A DNA stretch of 64,000 nt from LMUY01 sp965276785. GTDB lineage: Bacteria > Pseudomonadota > Alphaproteobacteria > Acetobacterales > Acetobacteraceae. Positions within the stretch are counted from its first letter, which is position 1. Every line of letters starts with the position of its first letter. Positions 35,545 through 45,045 of this stretch are shown here, in pieces. A model generated the notes under the pieces. That model made no database searches. It was given only the letters and a program-made list of their open reading frames with translations, and had not been told where the DNA came from. The stretch is taken from the NCBI GenBank assembly GCA_965276785.1, contig OZ255629.1:682001-746000 (forward strand), given 5' to 3'. Made by a program: the position numbers and the translations under genes.

Positions 35545-35577
35545 CGATGTCACACTGCGATGACACTGGAGTGACAC
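35545..35577 (-). promoter_or_regulatory. Pho-box-like triple direct repeat upstream of the porin gene
   Basis: On the minus strand three consecutive 11-base units begin GTGTCAC, GTGTCAT and GTGTGAC, matching the 11-base periodicity and CTGTCA-like core of PhoB sites. A TATAGC at 35521-35526 could be the -10 box. The region lies between the divergent porin and lysA genes. Confidence 0.55.
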
Positions 35578-35690
35578 GGCGGCGCTGTGGCGAAAACGCG
35601 ACATTTTTGGTGCGGACCGCCGCGCGCCGAAGCTGAAGCTTGGGCCGAAGCACTCTTCGCGGCCGCTCACGGCAGCCCTATGATGCGCCA

Positions 35691-37016
35691 ATGGAAGCGA
35701 TGGTCCTCGACGCCCTGGACTCAGACCCAAGCCCGGCGGAGCTGCTCGCCAGCAGGCCGGCCTTGCGCATGCACGCGATGGACGGATTGGTGCTGGAACA
35801 AGTGCCGCTGGCGGCCGTCGCCGACGCCCTCGGTACGCCTTGCTGGGTGGTCTCCGCCGGAACGCTGCGGGCGCGGCTGGCCAGGCTGCGCCAAGCCTTT
35901 GCCCCGGTGGGAGCGCAGATCCATTACGCGGTCAAGGCCAACGACCACTTGGCCATACTACGGCTGATGGCGTCCGAGGGCGCGGGGGCGGACGTGGTGA
36001 GCGGCGGCGAGTTGCGCCGTGCCCTGCTGGCGGGCGTGCCGCCGGGTAACATCGTGTTCTCCGGCGTAGGCAAGAGCGCGGAGGAACTCGCGTTGGCTGC
36101 CGCTACCGGCATCGCCCAGGTGAACGTCGAGAGCGCCGCCGAGCTGGACATGCTGGCCGCCGCCGCTGCAGGCCGCCCGGTGAACATCGCGCTGCGGGTC
36201 AACCCGGACGTAGACGCCGGCACCCACGCCAAGATCACCACCGGGCGGGCCGACAACAAGTTCGGCATCGGTTTGGCCGACGTGCTGCCGCTCTACGCCC
36301 ATGCCGCGAGCCTGCCCGGCATCACGCCCATCGGCCTGGCGGTGCATATCGGCAGCCAGGTCGGCATCGCTGCCCCGTTCCGCGCCGCCTTCGACCTGCT
36401 CGCCGGGCAGGTGGTGGCCCTGCGCGATGCCGGCCACCAGGTGAGGGGAGTGGATTGCGGCGGTGGCCTCGGTATCCGCTACCGGGAGGAGACGGAAGGG
36501 TCTCCGGCCGCCTTGGCCGGCGCCATGGCGCAGGCGTTTGGCGGCCTGGGGCTCGAGCTGATGGTGGAACCGGGTCGCTGGCTGGCCGGCCCGGCGGGCC
36601 TGCTGCTTGCCAGCGTGGTGCTGGAAAAGTCCACCGCCGGCCGTCGCTTTGTCGTGCTGGACGCGGCGATGAACGACCTGCTGCGCCCAGCGATGTACGA
36701 GTCCTGGCACGCCATCGTCCCGCTTGCTGCCGCGGATGCCGCAGCCCCCACCACGCCCGCCGATGTCGTCGGCCCGGTGTGCGAAACCGCGGACACCTTC
36801 GCGCGACAACGCAAGCTGCCGCCGCTGCAGCCGAACGCGCGTGTAGCGATCCTGGACACGGGTGCGTATGGTTCGGTTATGAGTTCCACCTATAATGCGC
36901 GTCCGCTCGCGCCCCAGGTGCTGGTCGATGGCTCCCGCTGGGCGGTGATCCGCGAGCGCCAGCCGGTCGAGGCGCTCTGGGCAGGCGAGACGGTGCCGCA
37001 GTGGCTGGCGCCATGA
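35691..37016 (+). CDS. lysA: Diaminopimelate decarboxylase LysA
   Basis: About 441 residues from ATG 35691. LysA makes L-lysine from meso-diaminopimelate with PLP. The PLP Lys is in IHYAVKANDHLAIL. NIALRVNPDVDAGTHAKIT, NKFGIGLADV and GLAVHIGSQVG are alanine-racemase-fold signatures. CETADTFARQRKLP supplies the active-site Cys, and GAYGSVMSSTYNARPLAP the C-terminal domain. The stop overlaps the next ATG (ATGA), the conserved alphaproteobacterial lysA-TIGR02302 arrangement. Confidence 0.95.
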   Translation: MEAMVLDALDSDPSPAELLASRPALRMHAMDGLVLEQVPLAAVADALGTPCWVVSAGTLRARLARLRQAFAPVGAQIHYAVKANDHLAILRLMASEGAGADVVSGGELRRALLAGVPPGNIVFSGVGKSAEELALAAATGIAQVNVESAAELDMLAAAAAGRPVNIALRVNPDVDAGTHAKITTGRADNKFGIGLADVLPLYAHAASLPGITPIGLAVHIGSQVGIAAPFRAAFDLLAGQVVALRDAGHQVRGVDCGGGLGIRYREETEGSPAALAGAMAQAFGGLGLELMVEPGRWLAGPAGLLLASVVLEKSTAGRRFVVLDAAMNDLLRPAMYESWHAIVPLAAADAAAPTTPADVVGPVCETADTFARQRKLPPLQPNARVAILDTGAYGSVMSSTYNARPLAPQVLVDGSRWAVIRERQPVEALWAGETVPQWLAP

Positions 37017-39550
37017 GCGACGTCACGCGGGAATTGCAGGCGAGGCTGGCGCGCAGCCGGGCGCGCTCGCGCCAGGTGCTCTGGCTGGAACGCATTTGGC
37101 CGTCGCTGTGGCCCGCGCTCACCCTGGTCGGCGCCTGGCTGGCCGCCGCCCTGTTCGATCTGCCCTCGCTGCTGCCACCGGCCTGGCATCTCGGGGCGGA
37201 GGCGCTGGTGCTCGCTGCCGCAGTGGTTCTGTTGTGGCGCGGTCTGCGTCCGCTCGCGCGCCCCAGCGACGCCGAGGTGGACCGCCGGCTGGAGTTCGCC
37301 AGCGGCCTGCGCCACCGCCCGCTGGTGGCCATCGCGGACAGGCCCGCCGCCACCGATGCCGCCAGCGCTTCGCTGTGGCAGGTGCATGTCGAGCGGGCAC
37401 GGGCCGAGGTCGCCCGGCTGCGGGTTGGCTGGCCCCATCCCGGCATCCCGCAGCGGGACGTGCGCGCCACCCGGGCGGCCCTGGCGCTTGTGCTGGTCGC
37501 TGGCGCGGTCATCGCCGGTGCCGACGCGCCGGCGCGGATTTGGCGCTCGCTCTGGCCCGGCCTGCCGCAAGGCCCCGTTACCCCGGTGCCGGAGCTGCAG
37601 GCCTGGGTCACGCCGCCGTCCTATACCGGCCTGCCCCCGGTCTTTCTCCGCGGCGACACGCCCGCCGTGGCCGTTCCCACTGGGTCGCACCTCACCATGA
37701 GCCTGACCGGGGGCACCGGCGCGCCCAGCTTGAGCTTTGGCGGCCAGACCATCCCGTTCACCGCCCTGGATGCCCAAAGCTGGCAAGGCGAGCGCGACAT
37801 CGCACAAAGCGGCACGCTGGCCGTGTTCCGCCACGGCCAGCCGCAAGGCGTGTGGGATGTGACCGCGATTCCGGACGCGCCCCCCACCGTCGCCTGGGCC
37901 GACCCGCCGGGCGCCGGCCGCGACCAGCGCCGCCTGCAGACCCGCTTGCCCTGGACCGCAACCGATGATTACGGCGTGGTCTCGCTCCAGGCGCAGCTGC
38001 ATCTGCGCGACCGCCCGGCGGCCGAGCCCATCGTGATCAACATCCCCGTGCCCGGCGGCTCGGCCAAGTCGGCGCATAGCGTAGCGAGCCAGGAGCTGAT
38101 CTCGCATCCCTGGGCTGGGCTGCCGGTGCTGGCCACGCTGGTCGCCAAGGACGCGCCGGGCCAGCGCGCCACCAGCGCCCCGGCCAGCTTCACCTTGCCG
38201 GAGCGCAGCTTCAAGAACGCACTCGCCCGCGCTCTCATCGACATCCGCAAGCGCCTCAGCCTGCAGCCGGAGCAGCACGCCCAAGCCGCGTCGGACCTGG
38301 CCGCGCTGGCCGACGAGCCCGATGCGTTCGACAACAATGCCGGCATCTTCCTCACCCTCAGCGCCACCGCCAAGCAGCTCGACCGCAGCGGCGCGCCGGC
38401 CGACATCGCCGAAGCGCAAAGCCGGCTTTGGTCGCTGGCCTTGCAGCTTGAAGACGACGCCGTGGCGCGCACCGCCCAGGCGGTCCAGGCCGCCCGCGAC
38501 GCGCTGCAGCAGAGCGTGCAGAAGGGCGACAAGTCGGACATCGAGAAAAAGGCCGATGCGTTGCGCCGCGAAATCCAGCGCCATATGCAGGCGCTCGCCG
38601 AGCAGGCCAAGCGGGACGGCACGTTGATGCCGTTCGACCCGTCCACCCGGACGCTGAACCAGCAAGACTTTGATAAGCTGACCCAACAGTTGCAGGATGA
38701 CGTCCGCAACGGCCGCACCGCCGAGGCGCAGGACAAGCTGCAGCAACTGCAGCGCATGCTCGACCAGCTCAAGCAGGCCGAGGCCAACCCGGGTGCCGAC
38801 CGCAAGCAAGCCCGGCAGCAGCGTCAGCGCGGTCAGCAGCAGATGGGCGCGGCCGAAGACATGATCGACCGCGAAGGCAGCATGAAGCAGCGGGCGGGGC
38901 AGCGCGCGCAACCCGCGCCCGCCGACAACAAGCCGGCCGCCCCTGCCACGACGCGGGAAGCCGATGGCCGGCAGCAACGCGCGCTGCGCCGGGCGTTGGG
39001 CCAAATGATGCAGAACTTCGGCGACCTGACCGGCAAGGTGCCGGACCAGCTTAGCCAGGCCGACATCGCCATGGACCAGGCGAACCAGGCTCTGGCGGCC
39101 GGCCGCGACGCAGACGCCGGCGCCGCCCAGCAACGCGCCATTGACGCGCTGAAGCAGGGCGAGCAGCAGATGAGCCAGCAAATGGCCAGTTCGCTCGGCA
39201 TCTCGGTGCAGCCCGGCGAGGGGGAAGGGCAGGGCGGAGGCCCCGGAGACCAGATGACCGACGACGATGGCCAGGGCGACGAAAGCGGCCGCGGTCATGG
39301 CCCGCAGGACGCCGACAACGGCAATGACGGCCGCCCTGACCAAGGGCAAGACGCGCAACGTGACCCGCTCGGCCGCCCAACCCAGGACGGCACCGCCGGC
39401 CGCGCCGATGGTGGCGACGTCCATGTACCCGACCAGATGGAAGCGGCCCGCACCCGCGACCTGCAAGCCGAGCTCCGTCGCCGCGAGGGCCAGCGCACCC
39501 GCCCGGAGAGCGAACTCGACTACATCGGCCGGTTGTTGAAGTCGTACTGA
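37013..39550 (+). CDS. TIGR02302/DUF4175-family membrane protein
   Basis: About 845 residues. Three N-terminal membrane helices (about 25-75 and 150-175) precede a long periplasmic part with beta-rich segments (WVTPPSYTGLPPVFLRG, WTATDDYGVVSLQAQL) and a Gln/Ala-rich coiled-coil region (about 500-760, for example QDKLQQLQRMLDQLKQAEA). The tail is highly charged with Gly/Asp-rich low complexity and ends ELDYIGRLLKSY, the conserved family ending. Function is unknown; cell-envelope work is likely. It is coupled to lysA by a four-base overlap. Confidence 0.9.
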   Translation: MSDVTRELQARLARSRARSRQVLWLERIWPSLWPALTLVGAWLAAALFDLPSLLPPAWHLGAEALVLAAAVVLLWRGLRPLARPSDAEVDRRLEFASGLRHRPLVAIADRPAATDAASASLWQVHVERARAEVARLRVGWPHPGIPQRDVRATRAALALVLVAGAVIAGADAPARIWRSLWPGLPQGPVTPVPELQAWVTPPSYTGLPPVFLRGDTPAVAVPTGSHLTMSLTGGTGAPSLSFGGQTIPFTALDAQSWQGERDIAQSGTLAVFRHGQPQGVWDVTAIPDAPPTVAWADPPGAGRDQRRLQTRLPWTATDDYGVVSLQAQLHLRDRPAAEPIVINIPVPGGSAKSAHSVASQELISHPWAGLPVLATLVAKDAPGQRATSAPASFTLPERSFKNALARALIDIRKRLSLQPEQHAQAASDLAALADEPDAFDNNAGIFLTLSATAKQLDRSGAPADIAEAQSRLWSLALQLEDDAVARTAQAVQAARDALQQSVQKGDKSDIEKKADALRREIQRHMQALAEQAKRDGTLMPFDPSTRTLNQQDFDKLTQQLQDDVRNGRTAEAQDKLQQLQRMLDQLKQAEANPGADRKQARQQRQRGQQQMGAAEDMIDREGSMKQRAGQRAQPAPADNKPAAPATTREADGRQQRALRRALGQMMQNFGDLTGKVPDQLSQADIAMDQANQALAAGRDADAGAAQQRAIDALKQGEQQMSQQMASSLGISVQPGEGEGQGGGPGDQMTDDDGQGDESGRGHGPQDADNGNDGRPDQGQDAQRDPLGRPTQDGTAGRADGGDVHVPDQMEAARTRDLQAELRRREGQRTRPESELDYIGRLLKSY

Positions 39551-39797
39551 CGCCTGGTGCTCTCTCTCACTCGCGGGCAGTCTTATCGCGTATGCCTAAG
39601 GCTGTTACTTTCCCGCTCGCGCTGGTGGGAGACGAGGGGCTGGTGCCAGTGACGATGTTCTCGGATTCCGCCACGGCTTCAGCTTCGTCATCGTGAACCG
39701 AAGGCGTGGCGATCCAGCCCCGCAAACACCCTCCATCCCGCCAACATCCCGTCCCTGCTCCCGATGCCGCGGCACACCCGCACCCGCCGCAATGCCG
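39551..39797. other. Convergent intergenic region, no gene supported
   Basis: About 247 bases between the TIGR02302 gene and the MFS gene. A 34-codon ORF at 39593 and short minus-strand frames exist but have no ribosome site or recognisable product. No clear terminator was seen. Confidence 0.4.
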
Positions 39798-41201
39798 CTA
39801 CGCCACGGAGCGGCGCACGAGGCGGTGCCCGCTCACCTCCGCGCCGGCCGCACGCGGTAGCCGCAGGAACGCGGGCAGGCCCGCCAGCGTCACCAACGCC
39901 ACGATCAGGAACGTCAAATGAAAATCGGCCAAATTGGGGCCGCCGCCATGCCGCAAAGCCGTCAGATGCAGCACGGCCGCCGCGACCGCCACGCCCAACC
40001 CATTGGCCATCTGCTGCGAGACGCTGGCCAGCGTGGAGGCGCTGCTCATTCCGGGCGGAGCAATGTCGGCGAACGACAGGGTGCCGAGCACGGTGAACTG
40101 CATCGAGCGCGCAAGCCCGCCGGCGAACAGCAGCGGCACCATCCACCATAGCGGCGTGCCCGGAAACAGCCGCGCGAAAGCCACCAGCACGAGGGCGCCT
40201 GCCACCCCCGTAGCGACCGCCACGTCGCGAAAGCCCCAGCGCCGCAGGATCCCCGTGGTGAGCGGCTTGATGCTGATATTGCCCAGCGAGGTCGCCAACA
40301 CCAGCAGGCCGGCATGCGCCGCGTCCAGTCCAAAACCCACCTGGAACAGCAGCGGCAGCAGGAACGGGATGGTGCCGATCGTCACGCGGAAGATCGTCCC
40401 CGCCGTGACCGTCACCCGGAACGTGGCGATTGCGAGCGGCGAGGTGTCCAGCATCGGCTGACGCGCGCGCTGTCCATGGCGCAGCGCCAACATGCCAAAC
40501 GCGGCGCCCAAAACCAGCAGGACCGGCCCGGACCAGGCCGGCCCCTGGCCCGCCACCAACTCGGCGCCCTCCATGATCAGCGCCAACGCCAGGCCGCTCA
40601 GCACAAACCCCGTCACATCGAACCGCCGCCGCTGCTCGCTGCGCAGGTTCGGCACCAGCCGCAGCGCCAGCACGATTGCGGCCAGCCCCACGGGCACATT
40701 CAGAAAGAAGATCCACCGCCATGACGCATACGTGGTGAGGAACCCGCCGACCGGCGGCCCAAGCAGCGGCGCCATCAGGCCGGGCCAGGTAATCAGCGCG
40801 ATGGCGCTGGTCAGCGCCGCCTTCTCCGTGGTGCGCAACACCGCCAGCCGCCCGACCGGCACCATCATGGCGCCGCCCAAGCCCTGCACCACCCGGGCCG
40901 CCACAAACGGCCACAAGCTGCTGCAAGCGCCGCACAGCATCGAGCCGACGGTGAAAATCACGATTGCAGCCGTGAACACGTCCCGCGTGCCGAACCGGTC
41001 CGCCACCCACCCGCTCAGCGGGATGAACACAGCCAGGGTGAGCAGGTAAGCGGTAATCCCGATCGACAGCACCACCACCGGCCGGGCAAAATCTACCGCC
41101 ATGGCGGGCAGCGCGGTGACGATCACCGTGCCGTCCAGATACTCCATGAAAAAGGTGGCCGCGACGATGAGCGCGACCAAGCGGGCGCGCCCCGGCGTCA
41201 A
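39798..41201 (-). CDS. MFS drug:H+ antiporter (DHA2, 14-helix type)
   Basis: About 467 residues. The best start is the TTG at 41201, which overlaps the peptidase stop (TTGA); no ATG lies upstream of the first helix. Motifs: FFMEYLDGTVIVTALPAMA (helix 1), GWVADRFGTRDVFTAAI (motif A), RVVQGLGGAMMVPVGRL and PLLGPPVGGFLTTYASWRW (motif C region), then a C-terminal half to fourteen helices. DHA2 pumps export drugs or other amphiphiles using the proton gradient. Long frames on the same strand in other registers are shadows. Confidence 0.9.
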   Translation of the reverse strand: MTPGRARLVALIVAATFFMEYLDGTVIVTALPAMAVDFARPVVVLSIGITAYLLTLAVFIPLSGWVADRFGTRDVFTAAIVIFTVGSMLCGACSSLWPFVAARVVQGLGGAMMVPVGRLAVLRTTEKAALTSAIALITWPGLMAPLLGPPVGGFLTTYASWRWIFFLNVPVGLAAIVLALRLVPNLRSEQRRRFDVTGFVLSGLALALIMEGAELVAGQGPAWSGPVLLVLGAAFGMLALRHGQRARQPMLDTSPLAIATFRVTVTAGTIFRVTIGTIPFLLPLLFQVGFGLDAAHAGLLVLATSLGNISIKPLTTGILRRWGFRDVAVATGVAGALVLVAFARLFPGTPLWWMVPLLFAGGLARSMQFTVLGTLSFADIAPPGMSSASTLASVSQQMANGLGVAVAAAVLHLTALRHGGGPNLADFHLTFLIVALVTLAGLPAFLRLPRAAGAEVSGHRLVRRSVA

Positions 41202-42874
41202 GGGCCGAGCACCAGTTCCGCCTCCCGCACTGCTGCCGCGAGCGCACCGGGCTCGAACGGGGAGCGCAGGCCGGCGCTCTGCACCAGGTCCCGGAACGGC
41301 GCTGAGCCGCCCCGGCCGCACAGGGCAACGTAGGCATCCAGTGCGGCTTGGAAGTCGCGGCGGGACTGCACCCAGAACTGCATCGCGCAACACAGCGCCA
41401 GCGTGTAGTCGATATAGTAGAACGGCGAGAGGTAGATGTGCCCCTTGGCTTGCCAGCGGCCGCCTTTGGCGGGGTAGGCGAGGTCGCCGTAATCCGTCCA
41501 CGGCATGTAGCGCCGCTCCAGCGCCTGCCACATCGCGTGACGCTCGGCGGGCGTGGCAGCCGGGTTGGCATAGACCTCGTGCTGGAAGTGGTCGACGCAC
41601 ACGCCATAGGGCAGGAAGGCCAGCGAGGTGATCAGGTGCATGCGGCGGAACCGCTCCGCCTCCGCCTCGCCGACCAGCAGCCCGATCTGCGGGTAGGTGA
41701 GGAATTCGAGCCCCATGGAGTTGATCTCGGCCGCCTCCATGGTGGGCCAGAGATAGTCGATGCCAGGCTGGTCGCGGCTCTGCCAGTTCTGGAAGGCGTG
41801 CCCCATCTCATGGGTGAACACCCCGATATCGCCATGGGTGCCGTTGAAGTTGGCAAAGATGAACGGCACGCCGGCGGTCGGGAACGAGGTGCAGAAGCCG
41901 CCGCCCGCCTTGCCCGGCCGGTTCTTCAGGTCCAGGAAGCCGCCTGCGTTCATCAGCCGGAAGAACGCGCCCAAACGCTCGTCCAGCCGGTCGAACATGG
42001 CTTGGGCTTGAACCAGCAGGGCGTCGTGATCGCCCGCCGGCTTCGGGTTGCCCGCCGGATCGACCAACGCCTCGTCCCAGTTGCGCAGCCGGTCCCAGCC
42101 ATGCTCCTGCCGCCGCGCCTCCATCAGCCGGGCGACCAGGGGCACGACGTGGGTGGCGACCTCGTCGCGGTAGCGCGCGACCTCCGCCGGCCCGTAATCC
42201 ACCCGGCTGAGCCGACGATACGCCAACTCGGTGAAGCTATCGAACCCCAGCGTCTGCGCCATTCCGTGGCGAAGCCGGACGAGCTGGTCATAGAGCCCGT
42301 CCAACTCCTCGCCATGGCGTGCGAAGAAGCTCCAGCGGGCCTGCTCGGCCCGGTGGCGCGTCTGGCGGTCGGCGTGTTCGGCGAGCGGGCCCAGGCCGGC
42401 GAGGTTGAGGCGCTGCCCGTCGAGCTCCAGCTCGGCGCCGGCGAGCAACTCGGTGTAGCGGGCGCCGAGGCGGCTTTCCTCTTTGAGCGCCGGCGCGATC
42501 GCCGGGTCGAAGGTGGTGATGTCGGTTTGCCAAAGCCGCAGCGCGTGGCTGCCGGCGAGGGCTGCGGCGCCGGGCATCGCCAGCAACCGCCGCTTCATTG
42601 TCACGTCGTGGTCGGTAATGGTGGGGGCAAGCGCGTCGGCATACTCGCGCGCCGCTTGGGCCGCTGGATCGGTGGTGTTCTGTGCAAACCGCAGATGCAC
42701 CAGCGAACTCCAGGTATCGGTCTGCCGCCGCAAGGCGTCCCACCTCGCGAGGCCGCCCGCCATGTCGGTGTCGAGTTCGGCATGCAGCGTGGCATACAGC
42801 TCGGCCAACCTCTCCCGCGTCGGAGTTGGTGCCGTGATATCGGCGAACTTGGCGGAGAAAACGTTTGCGGTCAT
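41198..42874 (-). CDS. M3-family oligoendopeptidase (PepF-like)
   Basis: About 558 residues from the ATG at 42874; the start at 42910 adds a basic tail. The zinc site HExxH is visible as HEMGHAFQNWQ (about residue 350), with the third ligand Glu in MEAAEINSMGLEFL. The C-terminal FYYIDYTLALCCAMQFW closes the cavity as in PepF. It degrades short peptides in the cytosol. The stop overlaps the MFS start, so the pair is coupled, although a peptide/drug link is only speculation. Confidence 0.93.
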   Translation of the reverse strand: MTANVFSAKFADITAPTPTRERLAELYATLHAELDTDMAGGLARWDALRRQTDTWSSLVHLRFAQNTTDPAAQAAREYADALAPTITDHDVTMKRRLLAMPGAAALAGSHALRLWQTDITTFDPAIAPALKEESRLGARYTELLAGAELELDGQRLNLAGLGPLAEHADRQTRHRAEQARWSFFARHGEELDGLYDQLVRLRHGMAQTLGFDSFTELAYRRLSRVDYGPAEVARYRDEVATHVVPLVARLMEARRQEHGWDRLRNWDEALVDPAGNPKPAGDHDALLVQAQAMFDRLDERLGAFFRLMNAGGFLDLKNRPGKAGGGFCTSFPTAGVPFIFANFNGTHGDIGVFTHEMGHAFQNWQSRDQPGIDYLWPTMEAAEINSMGLEFLTYPQIGLLVGEAEAERFRRMHLITSLAFLPYGVCVDHFQHEVYANPAATPAERHAMWQALERRYMPWTDYGDLAYPAKGGRWQAKGHIYLSPFYYIDYTLALCCAMQFWVQSRRDFQAALDAYVALCGRGGSAPFRDLVQSAGLRSPFEPGALAAAVREAELVLGP

Positions 42875-43079
42875 GCCAGCGATGCCACGCCGGCCCTTGC
42901 CGCGTGTCAACCGGGAGTCTAGGCAGGGATGTGGTGAAATCGGCTAGTGCAAGGGTCTGGGCGTCAGGATCAGCCGATGGCAACCCTGCCGCTGCGGCTC
43001 ATGTGGATGAAACCGGTAGAATAACGTTGCTGTGTTCCGCACCGCTGTCCTACGTTTGCGGTCGAAAAGGGAAACCTTG

Positions 43080-43538
43080 ATGTCTGCCGAAAAAATCCAA
43101 CACATCGACGAACAACTCTGCTTCGCGCTCTACGCAGCGACCAACGCGATCACGCGGAACTACCGCTCACAGTTGGGTGAGTTCGGCCTAACCTACCCTC
43201 AGTATTTAGTGATACTCACGCTGATGGAGCGGTCCAGCATGACCTCCGGCGACCTCGCCCGCACGCTGAAGCTCGATGCCGGAACGCTCACCCCGATGCT
43301 GAAGCGCCTGGCCGTGGCAGGCTTAATTCTTCGCACCCGGCGCCCGAACGACGAGCGCGTAATCGACAACCAACTGACCGAAGCTGGCCTCGGCTTGCGC
43401 GACCGCATGATCGACGCCCAACAGGCCGTGCGCCGGCGCACGGGGCTGACCGAGGAGACCGCGGCATCGCTGCGCAGCACGCTGCACCGGCTGACCGAGA
43501 CCCTGGCCCACACCGAGGGCGAGCTAGAAGCCGCCTAA
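43080..43538 (+). CDS. MarR-family regulator, OhrR-like
   Basis: 152 residues from ATG 43080; the longer frame from 43032 is not needed. The N-terminal segment IDEQLCFALYAATNAITR places a Cys at about residue 14, where OhrR has its peroxide-sensing Cys. GLTYPQYLVILTLMERSS, SGDLARTLKLDAGTLTPMLKRL (wing-helix recognition) and RRPNDERVIDNQLTEAG are the DNA-binding hallmarks. OhrR represses ohr peroxidase genes until oxidised, but no ohr gene is nearby. The neighbour 16 bases downstream is an S10 peptidase. Confidence 0.88.
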   Translation: MSAEKIQHIDEQLCFALYAATNAITRNYRSQLGEFGLTYPQYLVILTLMERSSMTSGDLARTLKLDAGTLTPMLKRLAVAGLILRTRRPNDERVIDNQLTEAGLGLRDRMIDAQQAVRRRTGLTEETAASLRSTLHRLTETLAHTEGELEAA

Positions 43539-43553
43539 GCGGCTCCCGCCTCA

Positions 43554-45035
43554 ATGCGGATCAGCCGGGCTCTCGCCGCTTTGGCTTTGCTGTGGCTGGG
43601 GACCGGTTTCGCACACGCCCAGCCCGCGCCGAACCCGCGCCGGCCGGCAGCGGCCTCACCACCCGCCTCAGCCATGCCAGCCTTGCCGCCTGATGCCGTC
43701 ACCCACCACACGCTGCAGACCGCCGCCCGCAGCCTGGCGTTCACCGCCACCGCCGGCAGCTTCGAACTCACCGATAACGACGGCAATCCGCAAGCGCGCA
43801 TCAGCTACTACGCCTATGGTCTGGATGGCGCCGACCCAAAAACCCGTCCGGTCACCTTCCTCACCAATGGCGGCCCAGGCAATGGCTCGGCTTGGCTGCA
43901 GATGGGTGCGGTCGGGCCGTGGCGCGTGCCAATGGATGGCGCCGCGCGGTCGCCCTCCGCCCCGCCCGATCCGCTGCCGAACGACGCGACCTGGCTTGAT
44001 TTCACCGATCTCGTGTTCATCGATCCCGCCGGCACCGGCTACAGCCAGGTGCTCGACACGTCGGAGGCAGCGCGCCGCCGGGTCTGGTCTGTGGATGGGG
44101 ATGTGGCGCTGCTGGCCGAGACCATCCGCCGCTGGCTGGTGGCGTCGCAGCGCCTGGCCTCCCCCAAGTTCTTTGCCGGCGAGAGCTACGGCGGCTTCCG
44201 CGGCCCGCGCCTCGCCCGCGCGCTGGCCGACCAGCAGGGGGTGGGGCTTTCCGGCCTGGTGCTGATCTCGCCTCTCCTGGATGGCGGCCCGTCGGCGTTC
44301 GAGCCGTTTGGCTTCGCCGCCACTCTGCCGACCATGGCCGCCATCGCGCATCACCTCGCCCCCGGCCAACTGGCCGACGTGGAGGCGTTCGCAACGGGCG
44401 ACTACCTGCACTTCCTGCTGGCGGAGGGGCAAGATGACGCGGCCGTTGCGCGGGTGAGCGATCGGGTCGCCGCCTACACCGGGCTGGACCCGGCGGTGGT
44501 TCGCACGCATCGCGGCCGCGTCCCGGCGCCACTATTCTTGCGCGACCATGTGCCCGGCGCGGTCGGGAGCAATTACGACGGCACGCTCACCGCGCCCGAT
44601 CCGTTTCCCGAGGCGGTGCTGTCCCGCATGCCGGACCCGGCGCTTGCCCAGTTCGGCCCGCCGCTCACCAGCGCCATCACCGGCCTGGTGACCACCCAGC
44701 TTGGCTGGCACCCGCAGGGCGGCTACCGGCTGTCCAACCAACAGGCCTTCCAGCAATGGGATTGGGGCCGCGGCATGCAGCGGTTGGAGTCGATGTCGGC
44801 GCTGCGGACCGCCTTGGCGCTGGACCCGAACTTCCATGTGCTGATCGGGCAGGGCGTCGATGATCTCGTGGTGCCCTACTTCGGCACCAAGCTGCTCCTG
44901 GGGCAACTGCCGACCGCCGAGATGGCGGCCCGGGTGACCCTGGCGCTGCACGACGGCGGCCACATGTTCTACAGCCGGGACGCATCGCGGCTGGCGTTGC
45001 ACGACGAGGCGCGGGCGCTGGAAACGGCGAAATAG
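43554..45035 (+). CDS. Secreted S10-family serine carboxypeptidase-like protein
   Basis: 493 residues with an N-terminal signal peptide ending near AHAQP. The alpha/beta-hydrolase core has FLTNGGPGNGSAWLQMGAVG (oxyanion region), VFIDPAGTGYS, the nucleophile Ser in FAGESYGGFRGPRL, the acid in GQGVDDLVVPYFG and the base His in LHDGGHMFY. These are the S10 serine carboxypeptidase signatures. It probably trims peptides in the periplasm. It follows the OhrR-like regulator by 16 bases. Confidence 0.9.
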   Translation: MRISRALAALALLWLGTGFAHAQPAPNPRRPAAASPPASAMPALPPDAVTHHTLQTAARSLAFTATAGSFELTDNDGNPQARISYYAYGLDGADPKTRPVTFLTNGGPGNGSAWLQMGAVGPWRVPMDGAARSPSAPPDPLPNDATWLDFTDLVFIDPAGTGYSQVLDTSEAARRRVWSVDGDVALLAETIRRWLVASQRLASPKFFAGESYGGFRGPRLARALADQQGVGLSGLVLISPLLDGGPSAFEPFGFAATLPTMAAIAHHLAPGQLADVEAFATGDYLHFLLAEGQDDAAVARVSDRVAAYTGLDPAVVRTHRGRVPAPLFLRDHVPGAVGSNYDGTLTAPDPFPEAVLSRMPDPALAQFGPPLTSAITGLVTTQLGWHPQGGYRLSNQQAFQQWDWGRGMQRLESMSALRTALALDPNFHVLIGQGVDDLVVPYFGTKLLLGQLPTAEMAARVTLALHDGGHMFYSRDASRLALHDEARALETAK

Positions 45036-45045
45036 GAGACCGAGC

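Noticed and set aside
36890..39466. An 858-codon minus-strand frame opposite the lysA end and the TIGR02302 gene
   Set aside because: Antisense shadow; the plus strand carries conserved families with proper coupling.
39593..39697. A 34-codon ORF after the TIGR02302 gene
   Set aside because: No ribosome site, homology or conserved context.
39688..41607. A long minus-strand open frame across the MFS gene in another register
   Set aside because: Its translation is low-complexity Arg/Gly/Ala and matches no family, while the MFS frame has clear helices and motifs.
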